From Rhodopila sp. (GTDB taxonomy: Bacteria > Pseudomonadota > Alphaproteobacteria > Acetobacterales > Acetobacteraceae), in assembly GCA_031291715.1 (NCBI GenBank), contig JARLIN010000270.1, positions 1 to 32,288 on the forward strand: a DNA stretch of 32,288 nt, written 5' to 3'. Below, piece by piece: positions 1 to 9,617 of this stretch; within the stretch, counting starts at the first letter, position 1; each line of letters starts with the position of its first letter. The notes under the pieces are model-generated. The model saw only the letters and a list, made by a program, of their open reading frames with translations. It did not search any database and was not told where the DNA came from. Both the position numbers and the translations under genes were made by a program.

Positions 1-201
1 GACAAAGCCGCACCGATACTCGGTCAAGGCGTTCTGATATGAAACGACTCGATATCGTACCATGATCAAGAATCGTGCCAGACAGCCGTGGATCAAGTCC
101 AGCCATGACGACGAAGGGACGGTGGCCGATGTGTCAGTCTTTGCGTCCGCTGGTGTTATACCGAGCGCCGTAAAGATTAACCCACGGGCAGCCCCCCCTT
201 C

Positions 202-282
202 GTCATGGCCCGGCGACAGTCCGGGCCACCTAAACCCGCACCGTGCCGCGGCAGATGGCCCGGACTGTCGCCAGGCCATGAC
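202..282. repeat. Near-perfect inverted repeat: 27-bp arms (202-228 / 256-282), 27-nt spacer
   Basis: gtcatggcccggcgacagtccgggcca ... tggcccggactgtcgccaggccatgac; 26 of 27 positions complementary; resembles dispersed intergenic palindromic repeats. Confidence 0.85.
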
Positions 283-319
283 GTGAATAGAGGGGCGGGG
301 TCAATGCCGGTTGGTTTTA

Positions 320-1714
320 TCACCCCAAATCCGCCACCCCGAACGGCTGTGCCAGCTCGATCGCCCGCGCCGCGCGCAGCACCAGATCGTCACGGAACTG
401 TGCCGCCGCGATCTGCACCGAGTTCGGCAGCCCATCCCCGCGCGGCCCCATCGGTACCGAAATCGCGGGCTGGCGCGTCAGGTTGAAGGTGAAGGTCCAC
501 GGCGCCCATTCGGTCCACAAAGCGCGCACCGGATCGACGATTGGCGCATCGGCCAAGGGCGGTCCTGCCGGCACGGTTGGGCAAAGCAGCAGGTCGAAGC
601 GCTGATGCAAGCGTGCTATGGCGTGTCCCGCTGCTGCCCGCATGGCCTCGGCGTCCATGAACTCAATCGCTGTCATGCCGCCCAGTGTCGCGGCGACGGT
701 GCGGATGCCTGGGTCCAGCAGATCGGCTTCCCGCGAGGGCATGCCAGCGACCAGACGCGCCAATGCCGCGCCCCAGACGCGACCGAACACGGTGCTGGTG
801 TCAGGCAGGTCGACGTCGGCCCGCGCCACGTACGCGCCAGCATCGGCCAGCAATTGCGCGGCACGTTCCACCGCGGCGATGCCGTCGGAATCGACCGGAG
901 CGTCGAACCCGGGGTTGCTCAGGACGCCAACGCTCAGGCCGGCCACACCAGACTCGATGCCGTCGCACCAGTCGCGCGGGTCATCCGGAAGGCAGAACGG
1001 GTCGCGCAGGTCATACCGCGCCATCGCCGAGAACATCAGCGCCGCGTCGCGCACGGTACGGGTCATCGGACCGGCGCAGGCAACGCTGGCGAAGGCGCTG
1101 GCGGGCCATTGCGGAATGCGCCCGTAGGTAGGTTTCAGGCCGACCAGGCCGCACCATGCTGCTGGAATGCGCACCGACCCGCCAGCATCCGTGCCGATAT
1201 GCAGTGGTCCAAATCCGGCCGCGCCGGCCGCACCGGCGCCTGAAGAAGAGCCGCCCGTCGAGTAGGCGGGGTTCCAGGGGTTGCGGGTGATACCGTGCAA
1301 CGGGCAGTCGCCGGGGGACTTCCAGCCGAACTCCGTCGTCGTGGTCTTGCCGAGGATCACCGCCCCGGCCGCACGCAATCCCACGACCATCGGCGCATCG
1401 TCCGGCACCGGTTCGGCGCTGGTCGTCCGGCTGCCGCGCCGGGTCGGAAAACCAGCCAAATCGACCAGATCCTTCACGGTACACGGCACCCCGTCGAGGA
1501 TGCCGAGCGGCCGGCCGGATCGCCAGCGGGAGGTGCTTTCCCCAGCTTCCGCCAGCGCGCGCGGGTTCATCACGGCGAAGGCGTTCAGGCTGGGGTTCAG
1601 ACGCGCCACCCGCTCGGTGACGGCTTGCAGGACGTCAACCGGGGTCAGCTGCCGGCGGGCGAAGGCGGCGAGCATGTCCTCGGCACTCAGCAGGGCGGGA
1701 TCTGTGTCGGGCAT
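320..1714 (-). CDS. Amidase (amidase signature family)
   Basis: Contains the amidase signature YSTGGSSSGAGAAGAAGFGPLHIGTDAGGSVRIPAAWCGLVGLKPTYGRIP; start MPDTDPALLSAEDML preferred over the longer ORF, whose extension overlaps the divergent gene. Confidence 0.93.
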   Translation of the reverse strand: MPDTDPALLSAEDMLAAFARRQLTPVDVLQAVTERVARLNPSLNAFAVMNPRALAEAGESTSRWRSGRPLGILDGVPCTVKDLVDLAGFPTRRGSRTTSAEPVPDDAPMVVGLRAAGAVILGKTTTTEFGWKSPGDCPLHGITRNPWNPAYSTGGSSSGAGAAGAAGFGPLHIGTDAGGSVRIPAAWCGLVGLKPTYGRIPQWPASAFASVACAGPMTRTVRDAALMFSAMARYDLRDPFCLPDDPRDWCDGIESGVAGLSVGVLSNPGFDAPVDSDGIAAVERAAQLLADAGAYVARADVDLPDTSTVFGRVWGAALARLVAGMPSREADLLDPGIRTVAATLGGMTAIEFMDAEAMRAAAGHAIARLHQRFDLLLCPTVPAGPPLADAPIVDPVRALWTEWAPWTFTFNLTRQPAISVPMGPRGDGLPNSVQIAAAQFRDDLVLRAARAIELAQPFGVADLG

Positions 1715-1781
1715 TGGTGGTCTTTTCCGATAGGGGAACTGGGTGCAGCATGACGGCGGCAGTAGCTGGAGGGAACCCCGA

Positions 1782-2669
1782 ATGAGCACGGATGCACCCG
1801 AACCTTGGCAGTGGCCGGAGGAAACCTGGCGGAAAATCGTCGGACGGGCACGGGCCGGACGGAGTCTGAAGCCGGCGTCCTGGCCGGCGGGCACACGCTG
1901 CGCCGTGGCGATCAGCTTCGACGCGGACCACGAGACCATCCCACTGCGCGACAATGACGAAAGTCCGATGCGAATCAGCCAGGGGCAGTATGGGGCGCGC
2001 CAGGCGACCCCGCGCATCCGCCGCCTGCTGGAACGCGAGTCGGTACCGGCGACGTTCTTTTATCCGGCGGTGTCAGCGCTACTGCATCCGGACGAAGTAC
2101 GGGCGGTCGCCGCGGACGGGCATGAGATCGGCATCCATTCGTGGATCCACGAAGTCAACACCACGCTGTCGCGGGAGGCGGAGCGAGAGCTGACCTTCCG
2201 GGCACGCGATACGCTGGCGAAGATCAGCGGCACGGAGCCGGTGGGCATCCGCACCGCGAGCTGGGATTTTTCCGTCAACACGCTGGATATCATCCGCGAG
2301 ATGAAACTGCTGTACGACAGCAGCCTGATGGCGGACGACGATCCCTACGAACTGGAGGACCAGGGAGAACCGACCGGTATCGTCGAACTGCCGCCGGAGT
2401 GGATCCGCGACGACGCGGTGTATTTCAACATGCTGCGGTTCTCGGGGCTTCGGCCCTACACACCGCCCTCGGCGGTTGAGGAGATATTCACCGCGGAATT
2501 TGACGGCGCCTGGGACGAAGGCGGGATGTTCCTGCTGACCATGCATCCGCACATCACCGGACACCGCTCCCGGCTGCCGCTGCTGGAGCGGCTGATCAAG
2601 CACATGAAGGCGAAGGGTGGCTGCTGGTTCGCGACGCATGCGCAGATTGCGGCGTGGTGCAGAGGTTAG
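1782..2669 (+). CDS. Polysaccharide deacetylase family protein
   Basis: SFDADHE and HEIGIHSW motifs typical of NodB/PuuE-like deacetylases; start chosen at MSTDAPEPWQW. Confidence 0.9.
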   Translation: MSTDAPEPWQWPEETWRKIVGRARAGRSLKPASWPAGTRCAVAISFDADHETIPLRDNDESPMRISQGQYGARQATPRIRRLLERESVPATFFYPAVSALLHPDEVRAVAADGHEIGIHSWIHEVNTTLSREAERELTFRARDTLAKISGTEPVGIRTASWDFSVNTLDIIREMKLLYDSSLMADDDPYELEDQGEPTGIVELPPEWIRDDAVYFNMLRFSGLRPYTPPSAVEEIFTAEFDGAWDEGGMFLLTMHPHITGHRSRLPLLERLIKHMKAKGGCWFATHAQIAAWCRG

Positions 2670-2829
2670 AGCGCTATCGTCATGACGAGGCCTGGTCCCG
2701 GCGCCCAGCCGCCGCATCTTCGTCTCGATCGCGCGGGTGATCATCAGATCGGCGTGGTGACGCCAGCGGCGCGCCATCGCCGGGTCTTTTATCCGGGATG
2801 ACAGGGAAGGGGAGGCGTGCCTCCGCCCC

Positions 2830-4395
2830 CTATGCCGGCTCGATCTGAACGATACCTGGTCGCGGCGACGCCGCGTGCTCTTTCAGCACCGCGTCGGTTC
2901 CAGGGTCGATCTCCTTCATCACGACATCGTAGCCCCACAGATCGGCTAGGTGCTGCAACACCAACCGAGCGTCCTTCTCCTCCAACAGCACGCGGTTCAA
3001 CGCACGATGGTGCAGGATCAGGCGGCGGTTGCCGGCCAGATTGACATCGACCACCTGAATGTCGGCGGAGGTCCATGACACGTCATAATGCTTTGCCAGT
3101 GCCTGCTTGATTTTGCGGTAGCCACGCTCGTCGTGGATCGCCTCGACCCGCAGGTTCGGCTCATCGGCGTCATCCATGACGTGGAACAGGCCGAAATGGC
3201 GGACCAGTTTGGGGCTGAGGTATTGCAGGATAAAGCTTTCGTCGCGGTAGTTCGCCCAGACGTCGCGCAACACGTTCATGTGGTCGTTGCAGCCGGCGAT
3301 ATGCGGGAACCACTGGCGGTCCTCGGCGGTCGGTAGGGTGCAGATGCGCTCGATGTCCTGCATCATGGCAAAGCCGAGCGCATAGGGGTTGATGCCGGAG
3401 TAGCGGCGGTCGTCGAATTCCGGCTGGAAGACGACATTGGTGTGGGAACTCAGGAACTCCACCATCGCGCCGTCGGTCAGCAGGCCCTTTTCGTGGAGCC
3501 GGTTCATGATCGTGTAGTGCGTGTAGGTCGCGCACCCCTCGTTCATCACCTTGGTCTGCGACTGCGGATAGAAATATTGCGCGATGATACGTACGATCCG
3601 CAGGATTTCGCGTTGCCAGGGTGCCAGCCTGGGGGCTGTCTTCTCCATGAAATACAGGATGTTTTCCTGCGGAAGCTCCAGCAGGGCCCGGCGGCGTTCC
3701 TCTGCCGTGGGGTCGTGGCGGGCGTTATCCTTGCCCGGCACCGTCCGCCACAGGTCATTGAAGACTTTCTCGTCGTGCTCGCGGCGTTCGCGTTCGCGCT
3801 TTTCCTCGGAGCGCAGATCGGCGGGGCGCTTGCGCGGGAATTTATGAACCGCGTGGCTCATGAGCGCATGAGCAGCATCCAACAGGCGTTCGACCGCGGC
3901 CTCGCCGTAACGCTCCTCGCACGACATGATGTAATCTTTGGCGAATTCCAGGTAGTCCAGGATCCCATTGGCATCGGTCCACTGCTGGAACAGATAGTTG
4001 TTCTTGAAGAAGTGGTTGTGGCCAAACGCCGCGTGAGCGATCACCAGCGTCTGCATCATGGCGGTGTTTTCCTCCATGATGTAGCTGATGCAGGGATTCG
4101 AATTGATGACGATCTCATATGCCAGCCCCTGCATGCCGGCGCGATACATCGCTTCGTTGCGGGAGAAGTGCTTGCCGAATGACCAGTGCTTGTAAAACAG
4201 CGGCATGCCGATCGAGGAATAGGCATCCAGCATCTGCTCAGTGCCGATGATTTCGATCTGGTTGGTATAGACGTCCAACCCCATCTCTTGCAGGGCGATC
4301 TTCTCAATCTCATCGTGGCAGCGCTGGATGGTGCCAAATTCCCAATCAGCGCCCTCGAACAACGGGCGCTCGGCCCGGATCAACGTAGTGCTCAT
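2830..4395 (-). CDS. SpoVR family protein (YcgB-like)
   Basis: Full-length 521 aa protein with SpoVR/YcgB character (DVYTNQIEIIGTEQMLDAYSSIGMPLFYKHWSFGKHF; MNEGCATYTHYTIMNRLHEKG); start overlaps the upstream yeaH-like stop by 4 nt. Confidence 0.95.
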   Translation of the reverse strand: MSTTLIRAERPLFEGADWEFGTIQRCHDEIEKIALQEMGLDVYTNQIEIIGTEQMLDAYSSIGMPLFYKHWSFGKHFSRNEAMYRAGMQGLAYEIVINSNPCISYIMEENTAMMQTLVIAHAAFGHNHFFKNNYLFQQWTDANGILDYLEFAKDYIMSCEERYGEAAVERLLDAAHALMSHAVHKFPRKRPADLRSEEKRERERREHDEKVFNDLWRTVPGKDNARHDPTAEERRRALLELPQENILYFMEKTAPRLAPWQREILRIVRIIAQYFYPQSQTKVMNEGCATYTHYTIMNRLHEKGLLTDGAMVEFLSSHTNVVFQPEFDDRRYSGINPYALGFAMMQDIERICTLPTAEDRQWFPHIAGCNDHMNVLRDVWANYRDESFILQYLSPKLVRHFGLFHVMDDADEPNLRVEAIHDERGYRKIKQALAKHYDVSWTSADIQVVDVNLAGNRRLILHHRALNRVLLEEKDARLVLQHLADLWGYDVVMKEIDPGTDAVLKEHAASPRPGIVQIEPA

Positions 4396-5696
4396 TCGGC
4401 AGCGGCCTCCGCCCCGGTTTTCTTCGCGAACAACTCCCGGAAGACCGGGTAGATATCGCGGCGGTGCCCGACCTTACGCATCGCCATCGGTGCCCCGCCA
4501 CGGATGATCGTCGAGTATGTCTGCCACAGATCGCTGTCCCGGCGGATGAAGCCCGGCGGGAAGTGTTCCGAGTCGCGGCCGACTTCCAGGTAGGCATAGT
4601 ACTGGCAGGCCGGCAGGATCACCTTCGTCAGCAGCGCAGCGGTCTTGTCGTTGTCGCTGGCAGTGTTGTCTCCGTCCGACGCCTGGGCCGCATAGATGTT
4701 CCAGTTGTCGGGGCTGTAGCGTTCATCGATGACGCGCTGCATCTCTTCCAGCGCGGTCGAAACCACGGTGCCGCCGGTCTCCGGGCTGTTGAAGAAGGTT
4801 TCCTCATCCACCTCAGACGCCTGGTGCGTGTGGCGGATGAACACGACATCGACGTTCTTGTACCGCCGCTTCAGGAAGATATACAGCAGCACATAGAATC
4901 GCTTCGCCAGGTCCTTCATGTGCTCGGTCATCGAGCCGGACACGTCCATCAGGCAAAACATGACCGCCTGAGCGACCGGCTTCGGGTGCGCCTCGAACCG
5001 TCTGTAGCGCACGTCCAGCGGGTCGATGTAAGGGATCACCCCGGTGCGGCGCTGCTTGCGCAGCAGTTCTTCTTCCAGTGAGACGCGCCTGGCTTCGTCA
5101 TCGGGGCCATCCAATGCCTCGATCTCGTCGCGTAGGGCCTGCAACTCTTCCGGCTTCGGCCGATGCAGCGCGATCCGGCGTGACAGACTGTTCCGCACCG
5201 TCCGGTTCAGCGCCAGATTGGCGGGGGATCCGCTGACCGAGTACCCCGCCCGGTGATAAACCAGGGCCTCGGCGTTCACGACGCGGCGTTTCGCCAGGTC
5301 GGGAAGTTCGAGATCCTCCAGGAACAGATCGACGAATTCATCCCGGGAGAGGGCGAAGCGAAAATCGTCCTCGCCTTCGCCGTCCGGGCTGCCTTCCGAC
5401 CCACTGCCGCCCCCGCCGCTGGGCGGTCGCTGGATCGTGTCGCCGGCGATATATTCCTTGTTGCCTGGCAGCAGATGATCGCGAACGCCGCCTGTCGAGC
5501 TACGCCGGAACGAGGGTTCATGCACCCCCTGCGCCGGCAGGACGACTTCGCCGCCCTGATCGGCGTCCTTGATGCTCCGGCTGGCCGAGCTTTCATGCAC
5601 GGCCTTCCGGATCTGCGATTTGGCACGCCGCATGAAGCGCTGGCGGTTGGCGAGATTCTTGCCACTCGGGTTCAGGCGGCGATCAACTATGTGCAT
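4392..5696 (-). CDS. YeaH/YhbH family protein (DUF444, VWA-like)
   Basis: 434 aa; MIDAS-like CLMDVSGSMTEHMKDLAKRF; located between prkA and spoVR as in the conserved operon. Confidence 0.95.
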   Translation of the reverse strand: MHIVDRRLNPSGKNLANRQRFMRRAKSQIRKAVHESSASRSIKDADQGGEVVLPAQGVHEPSFRRSSTGGVRDHLLPGNKEYIAGDTIQRPPSGGGGSGSEGSPDGEGEDDFRFALSRDEFVDLFLEDLELPDLAKRRVVNAEALVYHRAGYSVSGSPANLALNRTVRNSLSRRIALHRPKPEELQALRDEIEALDGPDDEARRVSLEEELLRKQRRTGVIPYIDPLDVRYRRFEAHPKPVAQAVMFCLMDVSGSMTEHMKDLAKRFYVLLYIFLKRRYKNVDVVFIRHTHQASEVDEETFFNSPETGGTVVSTALEEMQRVIDERYSPDNWNIYAAQASDGDNTASDNDKTAALLTKVILPACQYYAYLEVGRDSEHFPPGFIRRDSDLWQTYSTIIRGGAPMAMRKVGHRRDIYPVFRELFAKKTGAEAAAE

Positions 5697-5735
5697 AGTG
5701 TGCCTGTCAGACCTTTCCGGGTTCGGCGGGCATTT

Positions 5736-7694
5736 TCAGCCCGCCTGCTTTACGCGCATATACCACTCCACGAGCCGCCGGACCTGCCTTTCGGTGTAGC
5801 CGCGGGCCGTCATGCGTTCGACGAACTCCGAGTGTTTCTTTTCGGTATCACTGTCCTTCTTCGAGCCGAAGCTGATCACCGGCAGCAACTCTTCCACCTG
5901 GCTGAACATACGGCGTTCGATCACGTCGCGGATCTTCTCATAGCTGGTCCAGGACGGATTTTTTCCGTTGTTGTTCGCGCGGGCACGCAGGCTGAACTTC
6001 ACGACCTCGTTGCGGAAATCCTTCGGGTTGGCGATGCCCGCCGGCTTTTCGACTTTGGTCAACTCTTGATTGAGCAATTCACGGTTCAACAACTGTCCCG
6101 TGTCGGCATCCTTGAAGTCGATATCCTCGATCCAGGCGTCGGCGTAAGAGACATAGCGGTCGAACAGGTTCTGCCCATAGTCGTGATACGACTCGAGGTA
6201 GGCTTTCTGGATCTCATTGCCGATGAATTCGGCGTAACGCGGCGCCAGCTCGCCCTTGATGAATTCCAGGTAACGTTTCTCTGTCTCCTGCGGCATCTGC
6301 TCGCGCCGGATCGCCTGTTCCAGCACGTACATCAGGTGAACGGGATCGGCCGCGATCTCGGTGGTGTCATGGTTGAACGTTGCGGCCAGCACCTTGAAGG
6401 CGAAGCGGGTGGACGCCCCGTCCATGCCTTCCTCGACGCCCGCGGTGTCCTTGTATTCCTGCAGGCTGCGGGCGCGCGGATCGGTTTCCTTCAGACTTTC
6501 GCCGTCATAGACCCGCATCTTAGCGAAAAGCGTCGAATTTTCATGCCGCTTCAGGCGCGACAGCACCGAGAATCGTGCCAGCATTTCCAGCGTGGCAGGC
6601 GCGCAGGGGGCGGCGCTCAGTTCAGACCGCGACACCAGCTTTTCGTAGATCTTCTGCTCTTCGGTCACCCGCAGGCAGTAAGGCACCTTGATGACATAGA
6701 TCCGATCGATGAAGGCTTCGTTGTTCTTGTTGTTCTTGAAACTCTGCCACTCCGATTCGTTGGAGTGGGCCATGATGATGCCGTGGAACGGAATCGCGCC
6801 GATGTTCTCCGTGCCGATATAGTTGCCTTCCTGCGTCGCGGTCAGCAGGGGATGCAGCATCTTGATCGGCGCTTTGAACATCTCGACGAACTCGAGCATG
6901 CCCTGGTTGGCCCGGTTCAGTCCGCCTGAGTAGCTATACGCGTCGGGATCGTTCTGCGCGTGCATTTCCAGCTTGCGGATATCGACCTTGCCGACCAGGG
7001 ACGAGATATCCTGGTTATTCTCGTCGCCCGGTTCGGTCTTGGCGATGCCGATTTGGCGCAGCCGCGACGGCGTGATCTTCTGCACACGGAACTTCGAGAT
7101 GTCGCCGTTGAACTCGTCCAGACGCTTGATGCACCACGGGCTCATGAGGCCGGTCAGCCGCCGAACCGGGATGCCGTAACGATCCTCCAGCATCGACCCC
7201 ATCCGCTCGGGGTCGAACAGACCCAGCGGGCTTTCGAACACGGGGCTGAGTTGGTCCCCGGCCTTCAGCACGTAGATGGGGTAAGTCTCCATCAGCGCTT
7301 TCAGCCGTTCGGCCAGGGACGACTTGCCGCCGCCGACGGGGCCAAGCAAGTACATGATTTGCTTACGCTCTTCGAGGCCCTGGGCGGCGTGGCGCAGGAA
7401 GCCGACAATGCGTTCGATCGTCTCTTCCATGCCGTAGAACTCGCTGAACGCCGGATAGACCCGGATGGTGCGGTTCATAAAGATACGGCCCAGGCGCGGG
7501 TCCTTCGATGTATCAACCATCTCCGGTTCGCCGATGGCGGCCAGAAGCCGTTCGGTCGCGGTCGAATAAACCAGCGGGTCCTTGCGGCAGGCATCCAGGT
7601 ATTCCGCCAGCGACATCTCGGCTTCGCGATGAGCATCGAAGCTTTTCGCGTAGGCGGTAAAGATATCATCGACCGTCTGCATCGGCCGCTCCAT
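5736..7694 (-). CDS. prkA: PrkA family serine protein kinase (YeaG-like)
   Basis: AAA P-loop LGPVGGGKSSLAERLK and PrkA-like sequence throughout (YLDACRKDPLVYSTATERLLAAIGEPEMVDTSKDPRLGRIFMNRTIRVYPAFSEFYGMEETIERIVGF); start MERPMQTVDDIF (or MQTV at 7682) preferred. Confidence 0.95.
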   Translation of the reverse strand: MERPMQTVDDIFTAYAKSFDAHREAEMSLAEYLDACRKDPLVYSTATERLLAAIGEPEMVDTSKDPRLGRIFMNRTIRVYPAFSEFYGMEETIERIVGFLRHAAQGLEERKQIMYLLGPVGGGKSSLAERLKALMETYPIYVLKAGDQLSPVFESPLGLFDPERMGSMLEDRYGIPVRRLTGLMSPWCIKRLDEFNGDISKFRVQKITPSRLRQIGIAKTEPGDENNQDISSLVGKVDIRKLEMHAQNDPDAYSYSGGLNRANQGMLEFVEMFKAPIKMLHPLLTATQEGNYIGTENIGAIPFHGIIMAHSNESEWQSFKNNKNNEAFIDRIYVIKVPYCLRVTEEQKIYEKLVSRSELSAAPCAPATLEMLARFSVLSRLKRHENSTLFAKMRVYDGESLKETDPRARSLQEYKDTAGVEEGMDGASTRFAFKVLAATFNHDTTEIAADPVHLMYVLEQAIRREQMPQETEKRYLEFIKGELAPRYAEFIGNEIQKAYLESYHDYGQNLFDRYVSYADAWIEDIDFKDADTGQLLNRELLNQELTKVEKPAGIANPKDFRNEVVKFSLRARANNNGKNPSWTSYEKIRDVIERRMFSQVEELLPVISFGSKKDSDTEKKHSEFVERMTARGYTERQVRRLVEWYMRVKQAG

Positions 7695-8704
7695 TGTTAA
7701 GGGTGGTGCCACGATCAGCGGGGTTAGCGCGCACCGATCTATGCAAGATGGGTGCAACCGTAGCGCATTTGGGATACGTCGCGGGAATGTTTTCGTGGAT
7801 TCGCATCATTCTGACGTTTGCAACCGTGACATCGACTTGCATTGAGTAAGCGAAACCTCCGTCATCTGCATTAATCTTTCTTCTGCCGGTTCGAACGCGG
7901 AACCGGATCGCCTGGGTTGTGACATCATTCATCACTGCCTTGTGCGCGAACACAGGGGATAGCCACTCCGGACTTCGAGACCGGAACTTCATCGTTCAAG
8001 GGAAGATGACCGACATATGCGTAACCCAAGACCGTCGAGGCATCGTCACGAGTCACGGAATAGTGAAAGCCGATGCGGCGCATTCCAAGAAAATTCGTCA
8101 CAGGACAGCGAAAAACAAAGTCCACCCTTGCTGGGATCGCGCCGTGGAATGTCGGATGTGCCGGCGGGCGGGGAGCGCTCGTTCGCGGCCGCTTGAGTGG
8201 CGCCCGGATGGCCGCCGCCACGATGGCGGCCGTCAGTTGCATGTTGTGCCTCTCCAAGCCCAGCGGTGCACCCGGTCTTCCCTGGCACCGAAGCGCTCGG
8301 GACATATAAATATTCTTAAGGAGTGGTTAACGTGTATCGTTTTTGTTCTCGCCATCCTAACCAGCGTGGAAGGCTACACCACCCGCTAACCCCCGTGGCC
8401 GAAAATCTTTGTATGATCCGCCCGTGGGCAGCCATTGCTGAAACGGAAGGCACGTGCTCCGGCAACGCGCGTATCCGGGTCGTGGCCGATGGGTGGTAAT
8501 TTCATCCAACTGACTGATTTGTAATGTTCTTTATAGTGAGGTGACAGAGGGGCGGCTGAAGGCGTGAAACCGGTCGATTTCGGGCAGGGCTACGGCGTCG
8601 GGTGCTCCGGGTCTACGCCGATACGGTCATCTCGCGCCGTGAGTGGGGGCGAAGCCCAACCGATTCTCTGATAAGACAGCTGTTCTCCGTTTTGCTGCAT
8701 AGGT

Positions 8705-9550
8705 GTGCCTACGATGCTTTTCCCCCGACAGCCCAGGCAATGGGCCGGTTTCAGCTTGGACCGGCCGCTGGTTATGGGCATCCTGAACGTGACCCCCGAC
8801 AGTTTCAGCGATGGCGGTCGCCGGACCGACCCTCGGGTCGCCATAGAAGCCGGCCTTTCGATGGCTGCTGACGGTGCGGACATCATCGATGTCGGTGGCG
8901 AGACCACAAAGCCTGGGGCCGCCGCGGTCTCGCCCGACCAGGAACAGGACCGGCTTCTGCCCGTCGTCCGTGCCCTGGCCGCCGAAGGGATATGCGTTTC
9001 GGTGGATACACGGAATGCGGCGACGATGCGGGCGGCCCTCGCTGCCGGCGCGAAGATCATCAACGACGTCTCGGGGCTGAGCTACGACCCGCTCTCGATA
9101 GGGGTGGTGGCGTCACACGCATGCCCCGTTGTGCTGATGCATATGCGTGGTACGCCGGAGACGATGAACAGCCAGGCCGTTTACCAGGACGTCGTCGCCG
9201 AGGTGCGGGCCGAACTGCTGACGTGCATAGACGCAGCCATCCAGGCTGGCATCCGCGCGGAACAGATCGTCATTGACCCCGGACTCGGCTTCGCCAAGCT
9301 GTCGACGCACTCGCAAGCGATCCTGCGCGGGCTGCCCGACCTCGCCAGCCTCGGCTATCCAATCCTGATCGGCCTTTCCCGCAAAGCCTTCATCGGGGCG
9401 CTATCGGGAGAGACCCAGGCCGATCGCCGTCTTGGTGGATCTCTCGCGGCCGGGCTGTTCGCCGTCCTGCGTGGGGCGTCAATCCTTCGCGTGCATGACG
9501 TGCGGGAGACAGTACAAGCTATTCGTGTCTGGCATACATTGTTCGAATGA
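8705..9550 (+). CDS. folP: Dihydropteroate synthase
   Basis: [50 protein letters not shown] motifs. Confidence 0.96.
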   Translation: MPTMLFPRQPRQWAGFSLDRPLVMGILNVTPDSFSDGGRRTDPRVAIEAGLSMAADGADIIDVGGETTKPGAAAVSPDQEQDRLLPVVRALAAEGICVSVDTRNAATMRAALAAGAKIINDVSGLSYDPLSIGVVASHACPVVLMHMRGTPETMNSQAVYQDVVAEVRAELLTCIDAAIQAGIRAEQIVIDPGLGFAKLSTHSQAILRGLPDLASLGYPILIGLSRKAFIGALSGETQADRRLGGSLAAGLFAVLRGASILRVHDVRETVQAIRVWHTLFE

Positions 9551-9617
9551 GGCACGGTTCCGCTTCCCCAACACGGGGTGTTTCATTAGGGGTGCCGGTC
9601 GGAGCGACGGATACCGA

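Noticed and set aside
311-1243. 310-aa plus-strand ORF opposite the amidase
   Set aside because: Antisense to a protein with an unambiguous amidase signature.
2680-2790. Minus-strand peptide MARRWRHHADLMITRAIETKMRRLGAGTRPRHDD in the convergent gap after the deacetylase
   Set aside because: Part of a longer frame antisense to the deacetylase; short, without support for a start signal or homology. More likely intergenic repeat-like sequence.
5253-6929. 558-aa plus-strand ORF opposite prkA and yeaH
   Set aside because: Fully antisense to strongly supported PrkA/YeaH genes, with His/Arg/Gln-rich composition typical of reverse-frame artefacts.
8580-8704. Possible riboswitch upstream of folP
   Set aside because: I could not recognise a TPP, cobalamin, SAM or THF aptamer consensus in the leader; needs an Rfam scan before any claim.
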